Assembly (NCBI GenBank): GCA_028023455.1
Contig: JAQFVV010006246.1
Span: 1,171,501 to 1,235,500, forward strand
DNA length: 64,000 nucleotides
Source of the DNA: Epiperipatus broadwayi
Lineage: Eukaryota > Onychophora > Udeonychophora > Euonychophora > Peripatidae
Reading direction: 5' to 3'
Part shown: positions 47,922-59,768 of the stretch, piece by piece
Position numbering within the stretch: the first letter of the stretch is position 1
How the letters are laid out: every line of letters begins with the position of its first letter
Notes under the pieces: model-generated
The model's database searches: none
Told to the model about the DNA's origin: nothing
Seen by the model: only the letters and a program-made list of their open reading frames with translations
Program-made: the position numbers and the translations under genes

Positions 47922-49369
47922 ACATAAGCGTTTTACTTGTGCTTTAAAATTAGGTGGGATTTTCGGCATATAAGTGTATTACAGACACTGTGATACATAG
48001 GGGTTTAAACTAAGGTATGAGGACAGGAAAAAATATGAGAAAAGATGAAATGAAGATCTGCAAAGCAAATCTTACTGTTTCAATATACATATATATTTTA
48101 TTAAAGAATAAATAATATGGGTACCTAATAATATGTGTGTACAAGTCTTAATGTTATGATAGGATACTCCAGAAATAAAATAAATAATTAATTAGGAAGA
48201 AGAAAAAAAAACTTATTGGAAATAGCAACAGACTAATTTGCATGTAAAGAAAAGTTATTTCATGCAAATTAGCAAAGCTGTTAAAAAGTCTCCAAAAGAT
48301 TTGAGAGAAAAATAAAAGTTGTGTGTAAAAATTAGTGGAAAGATAAACTAGTAAAAGTAAAGTTGTTCTGGAAATTAATAAAAAAAAAGCTCTAGTCAAT
48401 AATCTAATTAGATTATCTCTGAATTATGTGTTTAAGCAAAGTGTCCTTATAAAATTATAGAGTAACAAGTTACAGAGTAAAAAGACTGATATTAAATCTC
48501 TAAGGAGATATGAACTCAGATCTGAGTGATTTTGTTCTCAACTAGCAATTGGAGAGTTGAAATTACTAATATTTTATTAATACAATTATTATTATTCAGA
48601 GTAAATAAACTATAAAAGTTTTATTTAAGCTTTGTTTTTTTTTCTAATTTAAAAATATAATTATTTAGCATTATCCTGAATATATTAGCCACTAAGATAA
48701 AAAACATGTTAATGGACCATCTGCTGTTTGGAATGTCATACTGTGACTTTAAAAAAATTTACTAAGTGAACGAGATCTGACATAAAAATAGCAATTGTCA
48801 AGTGTATTGTACAAGACATTATGTTAGACAATGCATCAGAATTTCAAGTGATTTAAAATTGAAAAGTATTATATGTATTATGTAAAAAAATATTTAGTTC
48901 ATGTCTCCTGTTAAAAGATAAGAGTTTAAAAGCTAATCCAAACTCGGACTTTAAATCAGAAAAAGGTGAAGAAGAAAAGATGGCAGAAAATAAATGACAC
49001 TGAAATAATGGCAATATCATACTACACGTAACTATCTATGAGAGAAAAATAAATGACATTGATAGAGATGCAAGATTATCATTATTATCATTAAAAAATT
49101 GGAGTTTTATTAGTAGTAAATATAAAATAAGTGGAAGTTTGGAAAATGCATATACAAAATAGTCATAAATGATAAGATGATGATACCAGTACAATTCAAT
49201 TCCAGAATTAAATTACTAACTTTATTAATTGTGAAGAGAAATAAAAGCCCTTTACTAGACAGAAACTAGTTTTGACTATTAAGAATATATTTTAAGATAA
49301 TTTAAAAAGTACAACTGGAAGCTATAGTTAGAAACAAATTTTTCTAGCGATTTTAATGAGGATTAGTTG
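47922..49369. other. No clear gene; possible upstream part of the gypsy remnant
   Basis: AT-rich with dense stops. If the gypsy element below was once longer, its gag and protease region would fall here, but no motif is readable. Confidence 0.4.
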
Positions 49370-50280
49370 AGCTGAAGACATGGATAGTGTAATAGAATTA
49401 CTGAGGGATGACCAGCTTATTGTATTTAATCCATGTAAAGTAGCATAAACTTTTAAACCTAAAGTTGAGAGGACAATTATAGATATGGTCTCAAAGGTGT
49501 ATTGTCACCAGTAGAAGACTCATCATGGTTATTAGCAGTGATACTAATAAAGCCAGATTTGCCCTTGTAGAGATTACCATAACACACTTAATAAATATAT
49601 TAATAAAGAAGCATATCCTCTGCCAAGTGTGCATAAAGTTTTGGCTTTGCTACAGAAAGGGTCAATTTTCATAAAGATTGATTTACATTTTTCATTAGAT
49701 ATTTGTCACAGAAAGAATATTAAACTTGTTAACCATTAGTACTCATGTAGGGCTTTTTAAATATAGCAAACTATCACATGAGATCATAGTTTTCCCAAAT
49801 AAGTTCCAAATTAGCAGTTATTCCATATCTAGATAATATACTTATAACCATCCAGACAGAGCATGAGCTGGAAATATACATTATGGAGGTCTATTCAAAA
49901 TTAGACAAAATTGGTGTTGGTGTTAAGTTGAATCCTCTGAAATGTTTATGAACTGCCTCAGAAATTAAGTTTCTGGTTCATATTATAACTAAACATGAAA
50001 AAATATCCTAATCTAGAAAAACATAGATTTATAAGAGATTTCCCACAGCCTAGGAATATTAAGGATTATTAAGTCTTTCTATGAGAGTTTTCTTAAAGAA
50101 AAATTGCATGTTTTAACACCTTTATATAAACTCTTGAGAAAAGGACAATGCTGGACATGTAAAGAAAAATGTGATATAGCTTTTCAGAAAGCCAAAGATT
50201 TGGTAATGTATAACCAACATTTGGTGCATTACCATAGCAACCTGGAAGTGATTACAAGAATATTCTAGAAAGTGATCCAG
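49370..50280 (+). pseudogene. Ty3/gypsy pol remnant (reverse transcriptase)
   Basis: Decayed RT fragments in canonical order: SPVEDSSWLLAVILIKP (SPWASPVVLVKK-type start), a degenerate YPLPS-like stretch, FHKDxFT (near the FSKLDL motif A), PYLDNILIT (YLDDILV motif C, here YLDN), a HELE...LDKIGVGVKLNPLKC stretch, FLVHIITK (FLGHIV), a P-x-N...I-KSFYESFLK stretch (FLGLxxYYRRFI), TPLYKLLRKGQCW and CDIAFQKAK, then LVHYHSNLEV at the RNase H junction. About ten stops and frameshifts and the changed catalytic aspartate make it dead. No LTRs were recognised. It ends where a SINE is inserted. Confidence 0.85.
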
Positions 50281-50308
50281 TAAATTGAATTTAAATGTAG
50301 GATAACTG

Positions 50309-50410
50309 TCTTGCATTGGTGGTCGAGGGGTCAGAGCGACTGCTTTGCATTTTCAGGCAGTTGCCCGGGTTGCGGGTTCGCATCCCGGCCGATGCTATGA
50401 TACTTAAAAA
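50309..50410 (+). mobile_element. tRNA-derived SINE with 16-bp target-site duplications
   Basis: A 102-base insertion flanked by perfect copies of AAATGTAGGATAACTG (50293-50308 and 50411-50426). Its head, 50313-50395, folds as a tRNA: acceptor stem GCATTGG/CCGATGC (7 pairs, one G-T), D arm GTCG/CGAC, an anticodon-like arm TGCTT/AGGCA with a 9-base loop, and a T arm with TTCGCAT loop and one mismatch. A very short tail (TATGATACTT then A-run) follows. The perfect duplications and well-kept fold indicate a recent insertion next to the dead gypsy pol. Confidence 0.88.
50318..50385 (+). promoter_or_regulatory. Internal pol III promoter of the SINE (A and B boxes)
   Basis: The A box lies in TGGTCGAGGGGTCAGAGC (from about 50319) and the B box is GGTTCGCATCC (50375-50385), close to the consensus GGTTCGANTCC. 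Both are at tRNA-like positions within the cloverleaf. Confidence 0.75.
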
Positions 50411-50426
50411 AAATGTAGGATAACTG

Positions 50427-51436
50427 ACTTTTAATTTTTTTAATGGAATTAACATTTTGTAATAATGTCTTTATTCAAGAATTAGAAATTGAAGTTTTCT
50501 TAACTTGTTCATGTATGGTTTTCTCCTGGCATTTAAAAAAATTTTTTAAAATGATAATTTTAGTAATGTAATTAAACTTTGCATAATAAATTACAAAGTA
50601 ACATTGTTTCTCATTTGATTAATTTAGGAAATGTCACATCCATTCTAAAAGTTTTATTATGGCTATAATAAATTCAGTGACTACTGAAAATTCATTTTAG
50701 TGAATTCTTTGATAAAACTTTCTTTTTATCTTCACTGGAGACTATGGTCATATTCATATCTAATATTGACTTATACTTTCTTATCCATCTCTAATTAATT
50801 ATTTAAAAAGAATATGTTAAACTTTAAAATATTTTATACCATCACTTTCTTAAAATGTAATTAACAATACATATTTATGAAAAGTTTTGCTAATTTTTTC
50901 ATAAATGTGTGAAAATATGATTTGATTTTTATTAATTGATCCAGAAAAAACAACAAAATATTTTTAATGAAAATATTTTTATAAAATATTAAACTAAATA
51001 TAACAAAACTAACATTCTTTTTGGCAGTAAAATATTTTACCAAAGAGCAATGTGAACTTACTAAAAATATAATCAAAAACTTAAATCTAAAGAAAATATA
51101 TTTAGTGACAAAAATTGAAAGCACATTATTATATTATGAGTGATAAACCTAACTTCAATATTCATCTTTCAAAAATATAAACATTGATCAAAATGTAAAA
51201 TATTTCTAAAGCTAGCTAGTATCTATTTGAAATATCCACTGATATATAGATTTCTCTAAATAAATTAGTCAATATCACTCATCTAATGTGTTTCTTCATT
51301 GCACCAGTGTTCTATTTTCTAGAAGAATTTATTTTGAATGTGTCAGGTTTAGTTACATAGTTTTATAGTGTATCAAATTAATCATATTTATTATAATAGC
51401 CTTCAAATAATATATCAATTCTATTATATAACACAT
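50427..51436 (+). other. Intron sequence, no gene seen
   Basis: AT-rich, no motif recognised. A minus-strand frame at 50861-51124 is rich in Phe/Ile/Lys and is likely chance in AT-rich DNA. Confidence 0.5.
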
Positions 51437-51568
51437 TAATATTAAAACAGCGTTATGCTGTTGCACATGCGCTTTGAAGATTTTAACTATAAATGAATGA
51501 ATACTAACACTCAACCACATGATAAAGTCTTAGTGCATGTGCAACAGCGTAATGCTGTTTTAATATTA
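51437..51568. mobile_element. 116-bp MITE with 29-bp inverted ends
   Basis: Left AAACAGCGTTATGCTGTTGC (from 51445) is the near-perfect complement of the right end at 51532-51560. Both ends are flanked by TAATATTA (51437-51444 and 51561-51568). Because TAATATTA is its own reverse complement, it could be an 8-bp target duplication or part of the inverted repeat. Confidence 0.87.
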
Positions 51569-52621
51569 CAGTTTACAAACATTGCACTATAAAAATGATT
51601 TATTTACATATATATAATACATTGAAACATTATTGATATAAAGTAATTTCCCAGCACTACTCTGGTGATTAACATTTAACAATGGTGTTGTGTTATATTT
51701 GAAAAATAATATTTCAATTTTAATATATTTAACAATTGACATATTAAAAGAAATATATGCTCAATCATTATAATTTCAAACAGCTCACAAGTTGCTGTTG
51801 TAATATTTTATTGCTGACATTTTATGAAAATGACTGAATGTTATAGATATTAGGTTGAAGATAAAAACATAATCTTTTCTTTATTATTAATTTTGCAAGG
51901 AATTTACATTGGTTTGTTTTGTAATTAACAAACTCATAAAGATATATTATTAAAATTGTTGTGATTTTGATAATTTGCATTTACCTTTTTAAATATTTGA
52001 TTGATTTTCATATCTACACTAAATTATCATAGTAATTAATTTTTAAAAAAATACATCTAAAAAATGTTGAAATAATTATTATTATTTAAATTGAGAAATT
52101 CAATTTTACTTTTACGAGGAGTTTGGAATTAAGTAATCCATATCAAATACCGAGATCCTACAATTACCAACTATGGTCAATTGACTTATCAATAGATTTT
52201 AGTTTTAAATTTAATTTCAGATGCTTCAGATCAGGGAAAGAAGTTTCTTTTTTTCGATTTTTGACATCCTAATGAAAACTATCAAAACTAATGCAATACA
52301 ATCGAATTTACAAATTGTTTTCAAATTTCAATTACCATTACATAGCTTTAAATAATGATAGCAGGTATATGTATTGAATCTTTTTTTTTCTACTAGGTAC
52401 AATTTCAAAGATACAAATATGTTATATGTTGTTTTAGGTTAAAATGATTGTTATAAGGAAATACGAAAATAATGAGTTTTGCAGTTGATTTATGTAGTGA
52501 TCTGTACACACACACACACACATTCAGTCTATGTAAAGTATTTATTTATTTGAATTTGATGTAATTTTAATTATTTTTCTGTTTTTAGCATTTGATTTTT
52601 GTTCATTTGTTTTCCTTGTAG
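51569..52621 (+). other. Intron sequence ending in a splice acceptor
   Basis: AT-rich with a short (CA)n at about 52507-52522. It ends with the pyrimidine tract TTTTCCTTGTAG at 52621. Confidence 0.55.
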
Positions 52622-52819
52622 TGATATGTGGTGGATCATTATCAGGCGAAAATGGTATCATCACCAGCCTTAATTATCCATTTCCCTATAGTAATAATTT
52701 AAATTGTGAATGGGTTATTACTGGTAACACAGGACATTATCTTAGTTTTAAATTTCTTGATTTTAATATTTCAACATTTCCAAACTGTAGTGATTATGTG
52801 GAAATAAAAGAAAAAACTG
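52622..52819 (+). CDS. Exon: first half of the next CUB domain
   Basis: It follows an acceptor (TTTTCCTTGTAG) and ends at a donor GTAATG (52820). It encodes ICGGSLSGENGIITS, LNYPFPYSNNLNCEWVI and FPNCSDYVEIKEKT: the first, second and third cysteines of a CUB domain with the NYPxxYxxNxxCxW signature. It begins with two bases of a codon, so it joins in frame to the phase 1 donor at 41621, giving an HYMT-V-ICGG junction typical of the linker between consecutive CUB domains. It ends in phase 1. The next exon (second half, with the YCG motif) is not found in the remaining window. Confidence 0.87.
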
Positions 52820-53248
52820 GTAATGCTTTATTTATTTTTATTTTTATATTAATTACTCATTGTTGTTATTATGTTTATATATATATATACTTATTGTTGT
52901 TATTATTATATTGTTTCTGTGAAAGCACACGAGATTTGAAGATAAGATAATTAATAAATAATTCAGGCAAATAATTAAATAACAAAAAAAATGATGGAAA
53001 AAGCATTTAGAAACTAGAATAAACAGTGAAGTGACAAACTAGACTATATTTTGATTCAAGCCTCTCTCACATATAATCATATGTAGTGTCTAATAGCTCA
53101 TGTTATATTAATAAACAATGATTAGAATACATATTATTTATTAAATTGCAAATGTACAGGAATTTTAAACTCACAAATATACATATATATATATATGATA
53201 AACAAAACAAGTTATAAATTTTGTAACTTGCTCATAGCTTGCATTTTA
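52820..53248 (+). other. Intron sequence, no feature seen
   Basis: AT-rich, with short TA tracts; no recognisable element. Confidence 0.5.
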
Positions 53249-53610
53249 TGATCACTAGATGGAGCTTTACCAATAGCCCACTATCAAGCTTTGTTTACAT
53301 AAACACTGAGAGAGATAGAATTCAATATCTCTTTCATTGTCTCCAACCTTTAAACCATGGTTTTGAGCTAGTTGGCTCATGTCAGTTATTGTCTCCAACC
53401 TTTAAACCATGGTTTCGAGTGAGTTGGTTCACATCAGTAAAGGGTAGGAAGTTTCTAGTCTTTCTACCCTTTACTGATGTGAGCCAACTAGCTCAAAAAC
53501 ATGGTTTAAAGATTGGAGACACTGAAAGAGATATTGAATTGTATCTCTTTCAGCATTTATGTAAACAAAGCTTGATAGTGGGCTATTGGTAAACTTCCAT
53601 CTAGTTATCA
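53249..53610. mobile_element. 362-bp fold-back MITE, probable TA target site
   Basis: The sequence from TGATCACTAGATGGAGCTTT folds on itself through the whole length: the right half is the near-perfect complement, ending CCATCTAGTTATCA, with the centre near 53455. TA dinucleotides flank both ends, as for Tc1/mariner-type elements. A 40-base internal part (TGTCTCCAACCTTTAAACCA) is duplicated in the left arm. Open frames across it are artefacts of the palindrome. Confidence 0.88.
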
Positions 53611-53624
53611 TATATATAGACAGA

Positions 53625-53700
53625 ATGCATATGTATATTAAGTTTATAATATAAACAATATTTTAGCAAAATCATAATAGTATAATTATCAATAACATAT
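53625..53700. repeat. 76-bp direct repeat, left copy
   Basis: Matches 56781-56856 with two differences (ATGCATATGTATATTAAG to AATAACATAT). The two copies flank the non-coding segment 53711-56775. Confidence 0.93.
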
Positions 53701-53710
53701 ATATATATAT

Positions 53711-56700
53711 TATAACGGTCAAGTTTGTACATTCACGTAACAGAATTCAGAATCCAAGCAAAAGAGACCGAAGCTGACCAGACTAGGACTGTAACATCCT
53801 GAGTCTGACCACACTTTAACTCATCAGCCAGTATTCCAAGACTCAAGACCCTATGAATGACTACCTTGAAATTACACACAGTATACCTCTTTCTTCACAG
53901 CCGACATAGGTCAGGGAGACGCAATAAGACTCTGATAAATAAAAGAAAGGTTCTTAATTGTCTAAAATATATCACTAATTTAAAGGATTATTAATGCATA
54001 ATTTTCACATATATAGATTATAAATAATAATTAGAATTGGATTGAATTAGATCAATAATGAGACAGAGAATGAAATACATTAAATTAATTGTACATTTAT
54101 TTACAATAGCATTTCAGCGTAGAATGTACGCAAACATTGGGTAGATAAGAGAACACATTCTCTTTTTATACTGAATTCAAAATAGCTTTACATAAGTAAT
54201 CATTAAATTTGCGTAGATGAGTTTAACATATGACCATCTTATGAATTGCTTTATAACTGATACATAAATAATTACTACATTATGTCTATAAATCTAGTTA
54301 CGCCAAATCCTATTAAATTTGTGGCTGTTATATAAATAATTATATTGAACCTTGATCATTCTAAAAATGCATTATTTATTGCAAATATAATATTTAACAA
54401 TGAGCACATAAACCAGCTCAAGTAATGATCGATCGAACATGGCTTTTGAGAGAAAATTTCAGAATGCTGAAAGGGTTATGTTAAGGTGGGAGAGTTGGCT
54501 GCCTAAGATTTTACCAATGAACTATGGCACAGGTAAATAACAATAGGAAAAGTCACTCTGTGGATGGATGAATAACTTCAGGGTTCTTGCGACCAATGCC
54601 GGTACCCTGTAACCGATCGCCATGCTGCTTGAAAAGGAACATGGTGTTCAGGAATGGTGGGGGACTTACATGCTAACCTGGCCTTGGCTCAGGCTTTGCT
54701 ACTGCTCTATCCTATAAGAGATGTTCTGGCGATGCTGTGGCTCCATCTTAATATACATATCATACATATAGCAGCAAAATGAGAATAATTTTAATAAAAT
54801 AATATATCACATCTGCCAAGCAAAGAATAGTATATTTCATACTATGAAATATGAGACAATAGCATATTTGTTCTATCAAATTGGGACTAACTCCTGTGTA
54901 GCCTGATAATAAATGTCTATGCTACTAAAGGGGATATTAATACATCTTTACTTTGACATGCTCGATCTATTAGGTTACTTATAGATAATAAATACTTTAA
55001 AGAGGGAAAGTATATTTCTATGGACTAAGACTTAAATGACAAATATACTTATAACTATGATCAAGGCTAAATTTAATTCTTAATAAAACTATAAAGTTAA
55101 GTTTTTAAATGGTTGAGTAAAAAGAGCCACATTTTATATATTAAATCATCATAAATAAAAATAAATAAAAATGACAAATATAAAAATAGGAATTTGAGAC
55201 AATGTGCAGAAAGTTACAAAACAAATTACAAGAAGATTTTTTAATAATATTTTCTTAAAAGCATGAAATTAAGTGCTCGCTGTTCTTGAAATATTGGCAT
55301 ATGGAATACGATAAGCATTTAATTAAAATAAGCAAAGAAATACAGACACATACCGCAGTGATATAACTTTAAATTAGACACTTATAATTTACTTTTAAAA
55401 TGAAAGAAAAATATAAATTAGTCAGATAATTTTAACTTCAACAATATTAAATTTTGATAGCAATTTACATATTATTTTAAATATTAAATGGATTTAAATT
55501 ATGGTTACACTTAGTTTACAATTATTTTAAAGAGAGAGTTAATTAACTTATATAGAAATTCACACAGAGCTCTGCGGTTTGAAAAATAAAACGGTACCGG
55601 TATTATTCGTCTGGACTGCAAGTTCTTGGCTGTAGGTTTGGTGAGTTTGACTGGGTGGCTGGTGGCATCATCTTTCCCATTCTGTTAGTTTTGTCTCTGC
55701 TATCAGCATGATGGTGGTTCAGGCATTGCAATGAGAGAAACTCCCATTCTCCCTGCGGAGTAACAGCAAAGAAATGCCTACTTTTAGCCGGACATCTTAA
55801 ATATTAAACAACATGGAGACTGGCTGCAATTTTCTCTACAAATATGGCTCTCTTTTCTTGTTTAAAAATACAGAGTATTTATAGGTCTTCTCAAGCACTT
55901 ACATTATTGTAAATCTCTCACCTCAAGACTCATTAACTCAAGAATTTAATTAAATATCAAATTTATAATCCAGATTTTTAAATCTTAGATAACTTATGGA
56001 ATGTTAGAAACATTCCCTAAGCTATTATAATTTAAGATTTTTCGTTGCAAACAATGTCCAATTTAGATTTTAAAAATAACTTCATCTCATCTAAGGAGAT
56101 TTTAATTAGCAAATTTTGAACTAGTTTTACTTTTTACTGATGCCAGGTGTGGTCATTAATGACACTTGTTTACAACCAAAAATCTTTTTAATTACTTGAC
56201 AAGCTTTTATTTCTAATCTTACATATAATAGAAACTCTTTTATTAAAAATAACCTTTTAACATTTTTTAAAATGAAAACCTTTTTAACATATTTTTTTAA
56301 ATAACTCATAAATATATTTTGATATAACTTTTAAATATATTCTCGAGAAACTTTTTCCCTGAAATATATTTAAAACAAGCTTTTAACAGATTTTTAAAGA
56401 AACATTTAATATTATTTTTAGATAATGGCTTTTACATATTTTAGAATCATGCCTTCCTTCTATAATAGCACAGATTATATATCCACATACGAATTTACAA
56501 TATTAAACAACAAAATTAATAATTTACTTCTAACTTAAATAATAGAACAAACATTTTTAGAAATATTAAGTGAATTTAGTACGCTATAATTTTCCTAATC
56601 CTATCTAATTATAGCGTTGGTTCACACATAAATATATAATACTGCTTAGACAGACATGAACTAATTTTAAAATTATTAACATTAAATAGGTTCGAACTTA

Positions 56701-56775
56701 GCACAGGTGAGTGTGTCATTAGGTTTGATGGTGAAACGATAAGGGCTTGGAAAGATCATTTCAATATATATATAT
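53711..56775. repeat. Non-coding segment starting TATAACGGTC, between 76-bp direct repeats
   Basis: Begins TATAACGGTC after (TA)n and ends at (TA)n before the second 76-bp repeat. The interior has a less AT-rich stretch (54420-54760 and 55560-55790) without a readable protein. The start resembles those at 45129 and 62027, and GGTCAGGGAGAC (53909) resembles 45314. Confidence 0.5.
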
Positions 56776-56780
56776 ATAGT

Positions 56781-56856
56781 ATGCATATGTATATTAAGTT
56801 TATAATATAAGCAATATTTTAACAAAATCATAATAGTATAATTATCAATAACATAT
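56781..56856. repeat. 76-bp direct repeat, right copy
   Basis: Second copy of the sequence at 53625-53700, two differences. Confidence 0.93.
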
Positions 56857-57249
56857 TGAGAGGACACATTTACATATATTTTACTGAGGGTGTCTTCACT
56901 CATGCATTCATTGAAGCACTAAGAATAAGAAAAAAAATAACTATTCTGACTTTCATTGGTATTAAATATACTTTTGGAAAGATTTTTTTTATTAATAACA
57001 TTTTTCTCTTATAGAAATGTAACAATGATATTATTATCAAGAAATATTTTTAAGTCAGTATCAACTTTTAGTATGTTCTAAAATTTTGTAAAACTTTTAT
57101 AAACATCATCAAATCTATCAAATTTTTATACTAGAAAAAATAATCCCCCAAATAGATTGGTAAAAGAAATGGTCATAATACACCTACTAAAAAATATTTC
57201 TCTTCAACAACCTCTATTTTTTTAATCATAAGTCTCAAACAAAAATATG
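56857..57249. other. No gene seen
   Basis: AT-rich spacer before the plus-strand LINE remnant. Confidence 0.5.
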
Positions 57250-59395
57250 AACACACACAATGATTTTTGGCCAATTATCTGTCTATTAAGAAGTCAAAAA
57301 TATTTATGGCAGATCTCCATAACTGGTCAAAAGGATATATATATGATGGTATTAGTTATAAACCAAAAGCAACGATACCATCATCCATTTTGAAAGATTC
57401 AAATGTGATAACTAGAGAAAACATGCTTTCCATTATATACTATTACTTTAAAATTATTCAAATGGAAGTCAATCTCTGATAATGCACTATTTTTAAATAT
57501 TATAAATCTATGCAGTCTTTTTTTTTCAGCACTTTATAATAATAGGTTTACTATTACTTTAAATCCAAATTTCAAATGCTCCTTTCCCAAATTTGCCCCT
57601 TTTTTTGGATATTATGTTGAACATCACGGAATTTTTAAATTTGATATTGTCATCAAGTTAAATGGCATTTCTGATAATATTCATCCAGGATCTCATGCAA
57701 TACCCAAATTCCTGCTTAACCATTACAACCACTTTACAATTCCAGTAATTCACAATTTAATTAATCATTTGTGCAAACAAATTTACATGATTCAGTTTTC
57801 AAAAAAAAGTTTGTCTACTTCATTAACAGCTATTCTACTTAAAGTGATAATATGCCACATTAGGCAATGCAGAAAACAAGGTCCATTGTAGTTCAATTGG
57901 ATGTAAGGTCTTCAGTTGAATTAGTTTCTATACTTAAATTACTCCAACTACTTCAAGAATATAATATACTATATTCTTACATATTGGAAAATCTACTTAC
58001 CCCCCCCCCCCTTTTGTAAATGGAAAGCAAAATTCTAGAAATTAATATTTTCATTATTAATCAAACTGTTAATCACATCTCCTATATAGATGACTTAGTT
58101 ATTTTTCTCTCCTCAAAAAACTCCTTCTCTTACTTGATACTGTACTTAAGAATTATACTAATAATTTTTCAATCCAGTGTAATAAAAGCAAATCTTCTAT
58201 ATATATAGTATTCTTACAGGTAATACCAATCTTTTCATTTTTTTCTCATAAATTTTTAAGTTTCTCAATGTACCTCTCATACAATGCAATGAAAACTGCT
58301 ATTCAAAACCATTCTTATTGTTTCAGTATAAAGCACCATCAATGCATTATCCAAAGCACACCTTTCAATATATGCAAAAGCATTACTGGTCAACATTTTA
58401 ATACTTCCTAAAATTCATTATTTCTTACCCATTATTAAATTTACTTTTTCATTCAAAAAATATATACATTTCTTTTTCATTCAAAAAATATATACATTTC
58501 TTTATCACCAAACTAATTTGGAACAAAAAGGTAGAAGCTCTACCCTTAAAAACTATGCAAAAACATATAAAATTCAAAGTTATTTCATTACATGGCACTT
58601 CTTATCTTTTGCCTTCAAAGAGCCATTAATGAAATGTCTAAACTAATTAGTTTCTTTCCAAATATTAATGACACTCCACTACTCATTAAGAATAATTTTA
58701 TCAAAATCTTAATAATTCTCATAAGTAAACATACTACTCTCTCACATTATTTCTAAATTAAGTTAAATTGGCAAACATATGAAAATGAAAACTTGTAATT
58801 CAAATATTTAGACTTCTTAGTTAAAATTTTCTCTCCTACAAATGACATTTCACAAATATAGCTCCATTATGTGCCCTCTGTTATAGAAATGAAAAACATT
58901 GGAGCACTTTGATATGAATTGTTTCTGATTTCTTCCTTCTCGTACTCTTATCACTAACATTACTTATTCAAGGTTACTATATTAACAATCAACAACCTCA
59001 TAAAAATATACAAAGTGATCTTTTTCTCAATATAAAAATTACTACATTCATTCTTTTTCCACTCTGGTTTGTAAGATTCTATCTAAGCTTTAATCCCTCA
59101 TCTCACAATACTAAATCACTCTTTCTAAAAAAAATTAAATAACATTAAGAACAGAGATCAAATCCATGCACCAGCTGTAATAATTGCAGCTGAGTGGAGT
59201 CTTGATCTCATTAACAACAACCCAGAGACTTGGCTATACAATATACTAATTAATATACATTAGAACATATATTGATTATTGCTCAAATATATGAACATCT
59301 ATTTTGTTACTTTTATATTTGAAATCACTTTTGTTTCAATAAGACTTGTAAATAATTTTCAATGAATATAGTAAATTTAATAAAGTTAATCTAAA
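57250..59395 (+). mobile_element. E5: decayed plus-strand copy of the E1-E4 LINE family
   Basis: Protein traces in ORF2 order match E2 and E3: NWSKGYIYDG and IPSSILKDSNVITREN (57310-57420), NIHPGSHAIPKFLLNHYNHF (57670-57740, matching CHPGPQGIPKFVFKHLSHF), KQIYMIQ, SYIDDLVIFLSSKNS (58080-58125, the YxDD box), LCALCYRNEKHW (about 58870-58905, zinc motif region) and INNNPETW (59205-59230, matching NNPRRHP). It ends near TTTAATAAAG (59380). Dense stops. There is no microsatellite tail, unlike E1-E4. Confidence 0.8.
58437..58500. repeat. 30-bp tandem duplication inside E5
   Basis: TTTTTCATTCAAAAAATATA followed by TACATTTC occurs twice in a row. Confidence 0.85.
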
Positions 59396-59768
59396 ACTAA
59401 GCTTAGAAAACATTTTGTTATGCCATATACTGTACATTAATCTCAGAAACAAAAATAAAGAAAGAATAAAATGTATATACTTTCAACAATAAAAGTAAAC
59501 AAATATTAATATATGATCATATACAGTTATTTAAGATATAAAATTTATCTCCAAATTTAAATTTATTTTTTATAAAATGTTATCATGTATAGCAATCAGT
59601 AATGGAACAATTAATTCTTGTGCAGTGTAAAATTTATTAAACTGATGAATTTTAATGATTTTTTCTTTGTTTGTTACATTTGTTATTGGTTAGCATATAA
59701 TTGAAATTCTATTATTTGATACAGTCTAATCCATGCTTTCACAGCTGTTTGGAAAGATTATATTATAT
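59396..59768. other. No gene seen
   Basis: AT-rich spacer between E5 and the second family Z copy. Confidence 0.5.

Noticed and set aside
53239-53592. 117-codon plus-strand frame
   Set aside because: It spans the fold-back MITE palindrome and has no coding features.
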